This document shows, piece by piece, positions 8,595-16,769 of a DNA stretch of 42,445 nucleotides (positions are counted from its first letter, which is position 1; every line of letters begins with the position of its first letter). Under the pieces are notes generated by a model, which saw only the letters and a program-made list of their open reading frames with translations, did no database searches and had not been told where the DNA came from. The DNA lies in the NCBI GenBank assembly GCA_041738135.1, contig JBGSQK010000037.1, positions 1-42,445 of the forward strand, in the 5' to 3' direction. A program made the position numbers and the translations under genes. This stretch comes from JAGOMX01 sp041738135. GTDB lineage: Bacteria > Pseudomonadota > Alphaproteobacteria > JAGOMX01.

Positions 8595-9107
8595 CTAGCC
8601 CTCCAGCTCAAAATACATGGGAACATGCAACTGCATTTTTGCAAGATATCTGACGAAAAGGGGATACGTAAAGATAGCTAATAAAGTCGATACAACAATT
8701 GGCATAATACCCAGTGCGTGCAAAGCTAGAAAACTATAGGTAACGTACAAAAGCAGAAAATACATGGATATAAGAACACTCAACGCAAACCATTGAAACA
8801 CAAAAGTCTGACGCAACAAAACGTGTCGTTGGAGCAATACACTCCAAACAAATAGCAATGTGGTGAATGATGAAAAACCTAAAGCCCAACCCTCTTTAAC
8901 ATCAGGAAAAAGGTATAAAATGCATATCCAGAAAATGGAAATGCGGTCAGGTCTGTATATCAACCAATAAAATAATATAAGCTTATCAAAGACCAGATAA
9001 AATCCGGTGTCTTGCAGCAATAGCCACTGCATAAAGCATACAGTGATCAAACTCATCATAGGAATATAGGAACAGAATTTATCGCTTAGTTTTTGGGACA
9101 CGTACAT
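8595..9107 (-). CDS. mreD: Rod shape-determining protein MreD, 170 aa
   Basis: This small protein consists mostly of hydrophobic helices (about five) with LYLFPDVKEGWALGFSSF, which matches the weakly conserved MreD core. MreD is an inner-membrane part of the elongasome and links MreC to PBP2/RodA. Identification rests largely on position between mreC (2 nt gap) and mrdA (3 nt gap), plus size and topology. The start ATG follows GAAGA at the end of mreC. Confidence 0.9.
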   Translation of the reverse strand: MYVSQKLSDKFCSYIPMMSLITVCFMQWLLLQDTGFYLVFDKLILFYWLIYRPDRISIFWICILYLFPDVKEGWALGFSSFTTLLFVWSVLLQRHVLLRQTFVFQWFALSVLISMYFLLLYVTYSFLALHALGIMPIVVSTLLAIFTYPLFVRYLAKMQLHVPMYFELEG

Positions 9108-9109
9108 GA

Positions 9110-9946
9110 TTAGTCTTCAACATTCAGCTGTGGTTGAGTCAATATCTGCACGTAATCCAAATCTTTCCAATCCATGACGGGTTCGATTATGACTTTATCC
9201 CCCGATTGACGAGTCATACCCAAATAGAGGCCAGGAGGAAAAATCCCGCCCTTGCCTGAAGTAAACACATGCATACCGCCAGTAAGTTCAAAATTACGCT
9301 CCATGTGGTCTAGTTCCAAATAGTTATCTTGTGTGCCAGCCAATATGGCTTGATGATGAATGGGTTCAATGGTGACAGGAATACGAGAGTAACCATCTGT
9401 GATCAAAAGGACCTCCGAGGCGTTAGAGCTGGATTTCAAGATACGTCCAATAACGCCTTTAGGTGTCACCACAATTTGCCCTTCAGCCACATTTTGTGCC
9501 GTACCGGCTTGGATAATGATGCGGTGCACTCCTGGATTAGAAGGATAAGTTAACACTCGGGCTGTTACCACTGGCCTGAATGATTCAGGCACCACATTGA
9601 CTTGGCTACGCAAGGCTTTGTTTTCTGACATCAAGGATAATGCCACAGCCTTCCAACGGGTTAGCTTCTTGTTTTCTTCACGCAACTCATCCAGTTGACC
9701 GTAGGCAGAGAAGAAATCGGATACTTTGTCGAACAGATTGCCTGTTGCTTGATTAACAGATTGAGCCACAGATAAAAGGGGTGCCAGGCCATCCATTATA
9801 CTCAGCCGAGCGCTTTGAACTATGGGAACCTTATTCGTATCTGCAACAAATAGCAACAACGTGGTCACAGTAAAGCCTACCAATACCAATACATATCGGC
9901 TGAATGAGACGATTTGAAATATCTTTAATGCAGAGGAAACGCGCAT
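9110..9946 (-). CDS. mreC: Rod shape-determining protein MreC, 278 aa
   Basis: MreC is a bitopic periplasmic scaffold that activates PBP2. It has an N-terminal membrane segment (about residues 17-35), a coiled coil around ELREENKKLTRW, and the beta-barrel domain with motifs VLTYPSNPG, GQIVVTPKGVIGRI and LLITDGYSRIPV. Length is normal for the family. The start is supported by GAGGGG about 8 nt upstream. The gene begins 19 nt after mreB and is followed 2 nt later by mreD, so it is part of one operon. Confidence 0.95.
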   Translation of the reverse strand: MRVSSALKIFQIVSFSRYVLVLVGFTVTTLLLFVADTNKVPIVQSARLSIMDGLAPLLSVAQSVNQATGNLFDKVSDFFSAYGQLDELREENKKLTRWKAVALSLMSENKALRSQVNVVPESFRPVVTARVLTYPSNPGVHRIIIQAGTAQNVAEGQIVVTPKGVIGRILKSSSNASEVLLITDGYSRIPVTIEPIHHQAILAGTQDNYLELDHMERNFELTGGMHVFTSGKGGIFPPGLYLGMTRQSGDKVIIEPVMDWKDLDYVQILTQPQLNVED

Positions 9947-9965
9947 CCATTTGCCCCTCGAAGGC

Positions 9966-11006
9966 TTAGTACATAGTTATAAGGACATCCTTAAGTGTAT
10001 GCATCTGTTCTAGTACCTTACCAGTTCCCAAAGCGACGCAAAACAGTGCATTATCAGCGATAGAAACTGGTAAACCTGTTGCTTCTCTTAAAACGTGATC
10101 CAGGTTTGTAAGCAATGAGCCACCACCCGTCATCACAATTCCCTTATCAACGATGTCTGCGGAAAGCTCTGGCGGTGTGTTCTCCAGTGCAATTTTTACA
10201 GCTGCAATGATACCCGCAACGGGTTCTGATAGACTTTCTGCCACTTGTCTTTCAGATATTTCTATCTCTTTGGGAATGCCATGAATCATGTCGCGACCCT
10301 TGATTTTCATCACGCGTCCGTCGCCATTTTCCGGGATTAAGGCTGAACCGATTTCTTTCTTGATGCGCTCCGCTGTGCTTTCGCCTACTAGCAAGTTATG
10401 AGTTCTGCGGATGTAGTTAATAATCGCATCATCCATAGAATCACCACCGATTCTAACGGAACGGGAATAAACGATACCACCCAGCGAGAGAACTGCGACT
10501 TCTGTGGTACCACCGCCGATGTCAACGACCATGGATCCTGTGGGCTCTGTTACAGGAAGGCCTGCACCAATGGCAGCTGCCATGGGCTCTTCAACCAGGA
10601 ATACGCGCCTGGCGCCAGCACTTTCAGCTGATTCCTGAATGGCACGACGTTCAACTGCCGTGGAGCCTGAAGGCACACAGATAACCACTTGCGGGCTAAC
10701 AAAGCTGCGGCGTTTGTGAACTTTTTGGATAAAATGCTTGATCATTTCTTCGGCAATTTCAAAGTCCGCAATCACACCCTCGCGCAATGGACGAATGGCA
10801 TGAATGTTACCGGGTGTACGGCCCACCATTAATTTGGCTTCCTCGCCAACGGCCAAAACCTTTTTGTTACCCTTATGGGTCGTAGTAGCAACAACAGATG
10901 GCTCGTTCAAAACGATTTCACCACCACGCAAACAAACAAGTGTGTTTGCAGTTCCAAGATCGATGCCCATATCGGACGAAAAATAGCCTAAAAGCTTAGC
11001 GAACAT
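9966..11006 (-). CDS. mreB: Rod shape-determining protein MreB (bacterial actin), 346 aa
   Basis: This cytoplasmic actin-like ATPase forms membrane-bound filaments that orient lateral wall synthesis. Actin-fold motifs are plain: MGIDLGTANTLVC (phosphate 1), VVDIGGGTTEVAVLSLGGIV (phosphate 2) and IVMTGGGSLLTNLDHVL (adenosine site). An N-terminal amphipathic stretch MFAKLLGYF suits membrane binding. Length is normal. It is the first gene of the elongasome operon; its promoter must be in the gap at 11007-11331. Confidence 0.97.
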   Translation of the reverse strand: MFAKLLGYFSSDMGIDLGTANTLVCLRGGEIVLNEPSVVATTTHKGNKKVLAVGEEAKLMVGRTPGNIHAIRPLREGVIADFEIAEEMIKHFIQKVHKRRSFVSPQVVICVPSGSTAVERRAIQESAESAGARRVFLVEEPMAAAIGAGLPVTEPTGSMVVDIGGGTTEVAVLSLGGIVYSRSVRIGGDSMDDAIINYIRRTHNLLVGESTAERIKKEIGSALIPENGDGRVMKIKGRDMIHGIPKEIEISERQVAESLSEPVAGIIAAVKIALENTPPELSADIVDKGIVMTGGGSLLTNLDHVLREATGLPVSIADNALFCVALGTGKVLEQMHTLKDVLITMY

Positions 11007-11331
11007 GATATTAACCTCTTAAATTTTTAATGACTGCAGCTGAGTATGCTCCAGTTTTACGACACCTGGAGACCAACGTCCAGCGAATAGTTGTTCCAGC
11101 AAAAAAGAAATGGAGAGTTGTCCGCATCACAAAACCGACAACCAACTGAGATTTAATAAAAAAGTACATGTTATAAAAAATATGGCATGTGTTTTAAAGA
11201 CTTAGACCCATACTTTCTCATAAACGGTTTCATTAATATTTCAGCAATAAACTATTAATAACCCCTAAGGCTTTTGTTAATAAATTGGCTGTAAAAATTG
11301 AATATCAACACGCTCTTCCGGAGATATACTG
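11007..11331. other. Divergent intergenic region between mreB and an exported glycosyltransferase gene
   Basis: This region of about 325 AT-rich bases must carry the promoters of the elongasome operon (leftward) and of the glycosyltransferase gene (rightward). A 6-bp inverted repeat CTCCAG (11049-11054)/CTGGAG (11066-11071) lies in the mreB leader. A GGAG ribosome binding site precedes the rightward ATG. I see no coding potential and no clear -35/-10 pair on either strand. Confidence 0.4.
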
Positions 11332-13041
11332 ATGTTCAACGTAAACAAAACTATTAACACACTAAATTCCAAAGCTAGTTTCTCACTTCTTGTCGTCACT
11401 TGCTTTCTCAGCTCATCAGCTCTTATGGCATCAGACGAGAATCCAGTTGATCTGCCAAAAAAGGTTAGGGCTCTCTCGCGTGCAAGCGCTGGTCCTGTGC
11501 ACAGTTTTGAGACTGATATAGATGACCTTATGGAGAAAACTCATTTTCAGGGAACTGTATTTATCGTTAACAACACCAAAAAAAAAGCATGCATTGAACT
11601 TGTTCATGATGCTACGGTCGATGGAAGGAAGAAACGTCCTTGGTTCGTTGAGGTGATCGGAGGCTTTTTTGATGATATCTTTTCAAGATCAAAAAACCAG
11701 AAAGGGCCCGCCAGTAGTAGAAGCGGAATGAATCCAGGCATGGCTTGGATACCTTCAAAGGAAATGACCGTCATTAAAGATTATTCTCCAAATGGCAATA
11801 AAATAAAGCTGATCACCAATAAGAAATGTTTCCTGAACCTGACAAGCATTGCACATGACGTCACCGTTTTATCCATTGATGACGTACAAATGCTCGTCTA
11901 TCCCAGACCAGCCCAAACATTCAACTTTGTACCTACATTGTTTGAACCCATTGCAGAGCTGCCAGATTGGGTCAGAAACAATGCCGATAAAATCATCAAA
12001 TTATGTCCACAATATCCGCCCAATGACGACATGAGTTCCATAGACTTTAGGAAAGAATTCGACAACCACATTATAACAATCGCTTATTTGATTGGGCCAC
12101 AAGAAGGGATCAAAGATGTCCGTGAGTTATATGAAAAGCGCGCAGAGCTTTACAATTTGTATAACTTTAACATATTCCCGAGGCAATTGCCGGCTCTAGG
12201 GGCCCCACGAATTCCACTTATAACCCATACTATTTGGCTTACAAACCCCGCAAAGCCCGTGGAATTTCCTGAAGAAAGTTACATGAAATGGGCCCTGCAA
12301 AGTGCTGAATTAATGCCAGCCTGTGAAGGATGGAAACATTATCTGTGGGTGCAAAACAAGAAGTTGCTACCCAAAACAGCAAAAAAACTGAAGCATACTG
12401 GGCTTGAAATTAAAGAAATATATGAAGATTGCTGTTTCGACGAACTCAAAGATCTTCCGAAATTTGGCACCAGGAAAATATTTGAAAAGGCTCTGTCTGA
12501 ATGCAGATTTGGCATGGCCAGCGATATATTCAGACTCGAAGTGCTAAAAAGAATGGGCGGCATATATAAAGATACGGACTATATCTTTGCTCAAAACCCA
12601 TATTTATTCATGCATATGTATGACAGCTTTTATGGCATAGAGCCCATGTCAACCTTCCTTTGCAATGCCTTGATGGCGGCCAAACCAAAGCATCCTATCA
12701 CAAAGGCAGCCATAAAGCTTATCAAGCGCAACTTTGATCCAAGAGAAGCTCCAGACTATGTTTTGGATATACCAGAGGATGATGGCTACCTGACCATTGC
12801 CAGCACTGGTCCTATTGTAACGATGCTTGCCTTCCACACAGCTGCGGGATTGGATGGTAACCACGATATCGCCTTTCCCCCGGAGGTTTTATACCCTGCA
12901 AAAATTCCTGGCATGTATCCACAAAAAGAGATTGTAACGGAAGATGATGCTCTGACCGAACACAGTGTGGGCAGGCATTTGTGGCAGGGTGCTTGGGTTA
13001 AGAAAGCCCCCAAAGACGACAGGTTTGGAAGCAACGGGTAA
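11332..13041 (+). CDS. Exported DXD-motif glycosyltransferase (GT32/TcdA-TcdB-like), 569 aa
   Basis: The C-terminal half matches the sugar-binding DXD glycosyltransferase superfamily: IPLITHTIWLTNP opens the domain, then FGMASDIFRLEVLKRMGGIY and K-D414-T-D416-Y, the metal/nucleotide-sugar site. The N-terminus has a hydrophobic segment at about residues 17-33 ending SSSALMA, read as a Sec signal peptide. The stretch at about 60-270 (IVNNTKKKACIELV, FVEVIGGFFDDIF, IWLT) has no family I recognise. The ATG follows CCGGAG. The LicD-methyltransferase gene begins 60 nt downstream, so the two are probably one transcript. This enzyme class transfers sugars from nucleotide donors, as in Och1-type enzymes or the clostridial toxins. 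An exported form suggests action outside the bacterial cytoplasm, possibly in a host; that part is inference. Confidence 0.75.
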   Translation: MFNVNKTINTLNSKASFSLLVVTCFLSSSALMASDENPVDLPKKVRALSRASAGPVHSFETDIDDLMEKTHFQGTVFIVNNTKKKACIELVHDATVDGRKKRPWFVEVIGGFFDDIFSRSKNQKGPASSRSGMNPGMAWIPSKEMTVIKDYSPNGNKIKLITNKKCFLNLTSIAHDVTVLSIDDVQMLVYPRPAQTFNFVPTLFEPIAELPDWVRNNADKIIKLCPQYPPNDDMSSIDFRKEFDNHIITIAYLIGPQEGIKDVRELYEKRAELYNLYNFNIFPRQLPALGAPRIPLITHTIWLTNPAKPVEFPEESYMKWALQSAELMPACEGWKHYLWVQNKKLLPKTAKKLKHTGLEIKEIYEDCCFDELKDLPKFGTRKIFEKALSECRFGMASDIFRLEVLKRMGGIYKDTDYIFAQNPYLFMHMYDSFYGIEPMSTFLCNALMAAKPKHPITKAAIKLIKRNFDPREAPDYVLDIPEDDGYLTIASTGPIVTMLAFHTAAGLDGNHDIAFPPEVLYPAKIPGMYPQKEIVTEDDALTEHSVGRHLWQGAWVKKAPKDDRFGSNG

Positions 13042-13101
13042 AGCCGGCTTCTGTTATCAAAAAGGCTTCGGTCTATAACAAAAAAAATGGAGACCAATTC
13101 G

Positions 13102-14622
13102 ATGAAGTTACTTAAATATACGGCAGTGTTGTCTACCCTGTTCGTTTACAGTGGTGACCTAAAATGTTCCTCGTGCTTGGATCTGGATACACTGGATCCC
13201 CAGGAAAAGAAGGAAATAGTGAGGGGGATTTATACACCCCGAAACATAGTACTTGCTGCACAGCAAATAGCCAAAGATGTGACGGAATTATTAGAGCAAA
13301 AAGGCATCACTTATTGGGCGGCATACGGAACCGTTTTGGGAGCCCTAAGGCACAATGGTGAAGATGGGAAAAAAACCGGAGGAATGATTCCTTGGGATGA
13401 TGATATAGACATATGCATTCATGAAAAAGACATGGGAACTATACGTGATCGCCCGTTCAGAGCAGAATTGAAAAAGCTTGGTTATGCAGTCGTTAAACAT
13501 CCTGAGGTTGGCTTGCAAATCCAGTCTACCACAAGAATTCTGAACCCTAAGACAAATCAGGAAGTGGCGCCTATTGTAGATATATTTATGGTGAAAGCCA
13601 CCTGTGATGGGACAAAGTATGAGTTCTATCCAGCTGAGCTCAACAAATTGTGGCCCAAAGCATGGTTCTGGAAAAACCAAGTTGACCATTTAACAAGGGT
13701 CAACTTTGGTGAATTTGCCTTATGGATGCCTTCCAATCCTGAAGAGTATCTTACCAGACAGTACGGAGCAGATTGGAAGACGAGGGCTCACTATTATTTT
13801 TCTCATCTATCAAAATTTGAAGGCTATAAAAAATGGACGTTAACGGGTACGGATTTGGATCCAGCACAACCAACAGGTCCTCTTAAAAACAGGCTGGGTA
13901 AAAACATAACACCTGTTGAACCCATCGCTCCCATAAGGGAAAATTTTACTGAGCATAACCAAGCCTACTGGGATCAGTTTTATGCCAAAACTAATCTCGC
14001 AAGAGATCCTTCAACTTTCTGCAAATATATTATACAAAAAGGCATTTTGCGCAAAGGAGCCACTTTGCTTGATATAGGTTGTGGTAATGGTCGTGATACT
14101 TTCGCCTTCAGGAAAGCATCCATTGCAGCATTCGGCTTGGATGCTTCCCAATCGGCAGTGGCTACGAACATCGCTTATGCTCATAAGCAGGGTATCGAGG
14201 AGACAATCTTCAGAGCTGTTGATGTATGTAGTGCGCAAGAGATGAAGGATTATACGGAGTATGATGCAATTTATGCCAGATTCTTTGTTCATGCTATAAC
14301 TGAGCAACAACAAGCTGTCTTCATGCAATATCTAGCTCATTTAAATCCCAATACAAAAGTGTTGCTGGAATTTAGAACAGATAAAGATCATATGTTTCAG
14401 CTTTCCACTAAAGTCGGATCAAGAGAAGGCAAGACTGACCATTACCGCAGATTCATAAACTTTGAACGTTTCTGTAAAGATCTTGAGGGCCTTGGTTACA
14501 AGTTAATTGAAGCCTATGAACAAGGCAACTTATCGGTGACTTTCAAAGAAGATCCGAAGTTAGGTCGTATTGAAGATAATCCTATCTTAGGAAGAATTAT
14601 TGCGACTAAAATTGGGAAATAA
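13102..14622 (+). CDS. Exported LicD-family transferase fused to a SAM methyltransferase, 506 aa
   Basis: The N-terminus has a hydrophobic stretch, LLKYTAVLSTLFVYSG, that looks like a signal peptide. A LicD/fukutin-type domain follows (about 45-240): AAYGTVLGALRHNG, then the catalytic acidic cluster W-D99-D-D-I-D103 and VAPIVDIFMV. A class I methyltransferase begins near residue 290 (AYWDQFYAKTNL) with the SAM loop D324-I-G-C-G-N-G-R-D and acidic strand-2 end GLDAS. I chose ATG 13102 because GGAGA sits 8 nt upstream, although an ATG exists at 13087. LicD enzymes transfer phosphocholine, or ribitol phosphate in eukaryotic relatives, to glycans. The fused domain would add methyl groups. It follows the exported glycosyltransferase. 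The substrate is unknown. Confidence 0.75.
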   Translation: MKLLKYTAVLSTLFVYSGDLKCSSCLDLDTLDPQEKKEIVRGIYTPRNIVLAAQQIAKDVTELLEQKGITYWAAYGTVLGALRHNGEDGKKTGGMIPWDDDIDICIHEKDMGTIRDRPFRAELKKLGYAVVKHPEVGLQIQSTTRILNPKTNQEVAPIVDIFMVKATCDGTKYEFYPAELNKLWPKAWFWKNQVDHLTRVNFGEFALWMPSNPEEYLTRQYGADWKTRAHYYFSHLSKFEGYKKWTLTGTDLDPAQPTGPLKNRLGKNITPVEPIAPIRENFTEHNQAYWDQFYAKTNLARDPSTFCKYIIQKGILRKGATLLDIGCGNGRDTFAFRKASIAAFGLDASQSAVATNIAYAHKQGIEETIFRAVDVCSAQEMKDYTEYDAIYARFFVHAITEQQQAVFMQYLAHLNPNTKVLLEFRTDKDHMFQLSTKVGSREGKTDHYRRFINFERFCKDLEGLGYKLIEAYEQGNLSVTFKEDPKLGRIEDNPILGRIIATKIGK

Positions 14623-14642
14623 GGTCGATCAAGTGTTATCTG

Positions 14643-14675
14643 ATGAAAGGGGAAATGTTTCATTTCCCCTTTCAT
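14643..14675 (+). terminator. Perfect 15-bp hairpin after the glycosyltransferase/LicD pair
   Basis: The arms 14643-14657 and 14661-14675 are exact complements around a TTT loop, 21 nt after the LicD-methyltransferase stop. The position suits transcription termination or 3'-end protection. No real T-tract follows (TGGTTTCGGG), so it is not a canonical intrinsic terminator. Confidence 0.55.
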
Positions 14676-14833
14676 GGTTTCGGGTTGACTGAATGCTATG
14701 TAAAAAATGAGTATTTATGAGAAAAAAATGGTGAAAATTTAATTTCTTTTCGAAAGTAGCATTTTTTTGATTTGCTTCAGTAGATCATTAACCTTTTGTA
14801 GTTATACTTTTTAGTGTGGGGTAACTTGCAGGT

Positions 14834-15280
14834 ATGGAAATGATAAACAAAACAAAGCTTCTTCTACTTTTCTCAGCAGCCATGGTTTTAGTTGGGTGTG
14901 ACATGAATAGCAACAAACAGGTAGGCGGTGAAATATCTCCAAGACAGACCGGTCATGCTTGTCCAGGTTCAGGGGTAGGTGGACCTTTACTAGGTAACAT
15001 GATCAGCGGTCCGACTCAGCAGGAAACGGATCAATCAGACGAAAATCTGGCACGAATGACTGCTAAAAGGGCACTTGATAATGCTCCCGATGGCATGACG
15101 CAGTCTTGGCGTAATTCCAACACGGACATCTATGGACAAAGTACAGTTACCGAAACCTTGGATGGTGGATCATGCCGTGTGCTCCACTCCATCGTTTTCG
15201 ATGAGTACAGTTTCCATCTGGGTAGCGAAAAGGTTAAATATTGCAAGGGATCAGATGGTGAGTGGTTATCTCAAAGATAA
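14834..15280 (+). CDS. Putative lipoprotein, 148 aa
   Basis: The N-terminus has a lipoprotein signal peptide: KTKLLLLFSAAMVLVGC, with the lipobox LVGC and the lipidated Cys at about residue 22 (20 if the second ATG is used). The mature protein is small and polar with a Gly-rich part (CPGSGVGGPLLGNMISGP) and further Cys residues near the C-terminus (GSCRVLHS, VKYCKGS). I recognise no domain. It should be anchored in the inner or outer membrane. It lies alone after the glycosyltransferase/LicD pair and ends 4 nt before the convergent nupC-like gene. Confidence 0.7.
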   Translation: MEMINKTKLLLLFSAAMVLVGCDMNSNKQVGGEISPRQTGHACPGSGVGGPLLGNMISGPTQQETDQSDENLARMTAKRALDNAPDGMTQSWRNSNTDIYGQSTVTETLDGGSCRVLHSIVFDEYSFHLGSEKVKYCKGSDGEWLSQR

Positions 15281-15284
15281 TGCC

Positions 15285-16631
15285 TTAACCACCCAATGCG
15301 CTTGACGCCCACCAAAGAATACCTATAACGGTGCCACTCATGCAGCTGGCAATTGTGCCGCCTATGAGTGCTTTGAAGCCCAATTCGATGACTTCCCCGC
15401 GGCGTTCAGGGGCCATGCTACCTAGTCCACCTATGAGAATTCCAATGCTGCTGAAATTGGCAAAGCCACATAGAGCATAGGTCATCATTACATTGGTACG
15501 GGGACTCAATACACCCTGAGGTAATTCCTTTAAACCTATGAACGCCATTATCTCGTTGAGAACTGTTTTAGTTCCTAGTAAACCACCAGCACTAAAAGCT
15601 TCAGACCAGGGGATTCCCATAAGCCAAGTAATTGGTTGCATGATAATGCCAAAAATCTGCTGCAAGGTAACAGGTGTAGGCGCAGTTATGGCTTGATCAG
15701 ATAGATTTAGAAAATTAGGAAAAAACGAGTAAAACCACATAAGCAGGTTAGTGAATCCGGCTAAAGCTGAATTGGAAAGAGCCACAAGAGCCAAAACAAC
15801 GACCAGCATGGCGATGATGTTCAAGAACAGTTTCATACCATCACTGGCACCAGTAGAAACGGCGTCCATGGCACCTGAAAATTCATAGGGCAATACAAGT
15901 TCACCTTCCGTTCCGTTTCCTTTATGAGGCACCATTATGCGAGATATGGCAATGGCAGCCGGAACGGATATGACCGAAGAGGTAAGAATATGGCTGATAG
16001 GGAATGCGATGGTGCCTTCAAGTAAGGTCGCATAGAGCACCATAATGGTTGCAGACGTGGTTGCCATACCCAAAGTCATAACTGAAAACAATTCGCTCCT
16101 GGATAAATGCTTAAGGTAGGGTCTGATGAGAAGCGGCGCCTCCGTTTGTCCTAAGAATACCTTGGCTGCCGAACAAACACCCAAAGCACCACCTATACGT
16201 AAAGTCTTTCTGAAGGCAAAAGAAAACGCACGCACGATGACCGGTAAAATACCCCAATGGAAAAGGAGCATGGAAAGAGCGCTGACCACTAAGATCATGG
16301 GCAATGGTTGAAAGGCGAAAATAAAGGCGCTGGCCCCTTCTTTAAGTTCAAAGGGAATATCGCCGCCTCCCAGAAATCCAAACACGAAGCTTGTTCCTGC
16401 AACTGTTGCGCTTTTAAGGGCAAGGATGCCACTGCTTATCCATAAAAGAAACGCGCGAACGGGACCCACTTGGGTTGTAAGGAATGCCAGCGCGATTTGC
16501 ATGATAAGGGCATAAAGGACCGCAGTGAAGTCAACACTTCGGCGATCCTCACTCAATAAATAGCCAATACCTAGAAATGCAATGAGACCAAATATGCCTT
16601 GAATGAGAAGCCCGAAATCTAATGCCGCCAT
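15285..16631 (-). CDS. nupC: Concentrative nucleoside transporter (NupC/CNT family), 448 aa
   Basis: This polytopic inner-membrane importer couples nucleoside uptake to H+ or Na+. CNT motifs are visible: the N-terminal domain with YALIMQIALAFL, the core FVFGFLGGGDIPF, KVFLGQTEAPLLIRPYLKHL (substrate site) and TNVMMTYALCGFANFSSIGILIGGLG. Length is slightly above the approximately 400 of E. coli NupC. The promoter should lie in the divergent gap to rmuC. In host-associated bacteria such importers let the cell use host nucleosides; cdd elsewhere in this window could process imported cytidine. The exact substrate range cannot be read from the sequence. Confidence 0.9.
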   Translation of the reverse strand: MAALDFGLLIQGIFGLIAFLGIGYLLSEDRRSVDFTAVLYALIMQIALAFLTTQVGPVRAFLLWISSGILALKSATVAGTSFVFGFLGGGDIPFELKEGASAFIFAFQPLPMILVVSALSMLLFHWGILPVIVRAFSFAFRKTLRIGGALGVCSAAKVFLGQTEAPLLIRPYLKHLSRSELFSVMTLGMATTSATIMVLYATLLEGTIAFPISHILTSSVISVPAAIAISRIMVPHKGNGTEGELVLPYEFSGAMDAVSTGASDGMKLFLNIIAMLVVVLALVALSNSALAGFTNLLMWFYSFFPNFLNLSDQAITAPTPVTLQQIFGIIMQPITWLMGIPWSEAFSAGGLLGTKTVLNEIMAFIGLKELPQGVLSPRTNVMMTYALCGFANFSSIGILIGGLGSMAPERRGEVIELGFKALIGGTIASCMSGTVIGILWWASSALGG

Positions 16632-16769
16632 AGGTACTCCTTTTGGATTTGTGCTTGATACTTCATTAGCGTAAATTTCATCCTGATGCTAGCCATAAAA
16701 TTTAAAATGTTTGTAGCTTCTCCCCAAAGCCTGGTCTATCCTTAGGAAAATAATTGTGAAGGACTAAAA

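Noticed and set aside
13087..13101. Upstream ATG for the LicD-methyltransferase
   Set aside because: The GGAGA ribosome binding site is inside this five-codon extension and fits the ATG at 13102.
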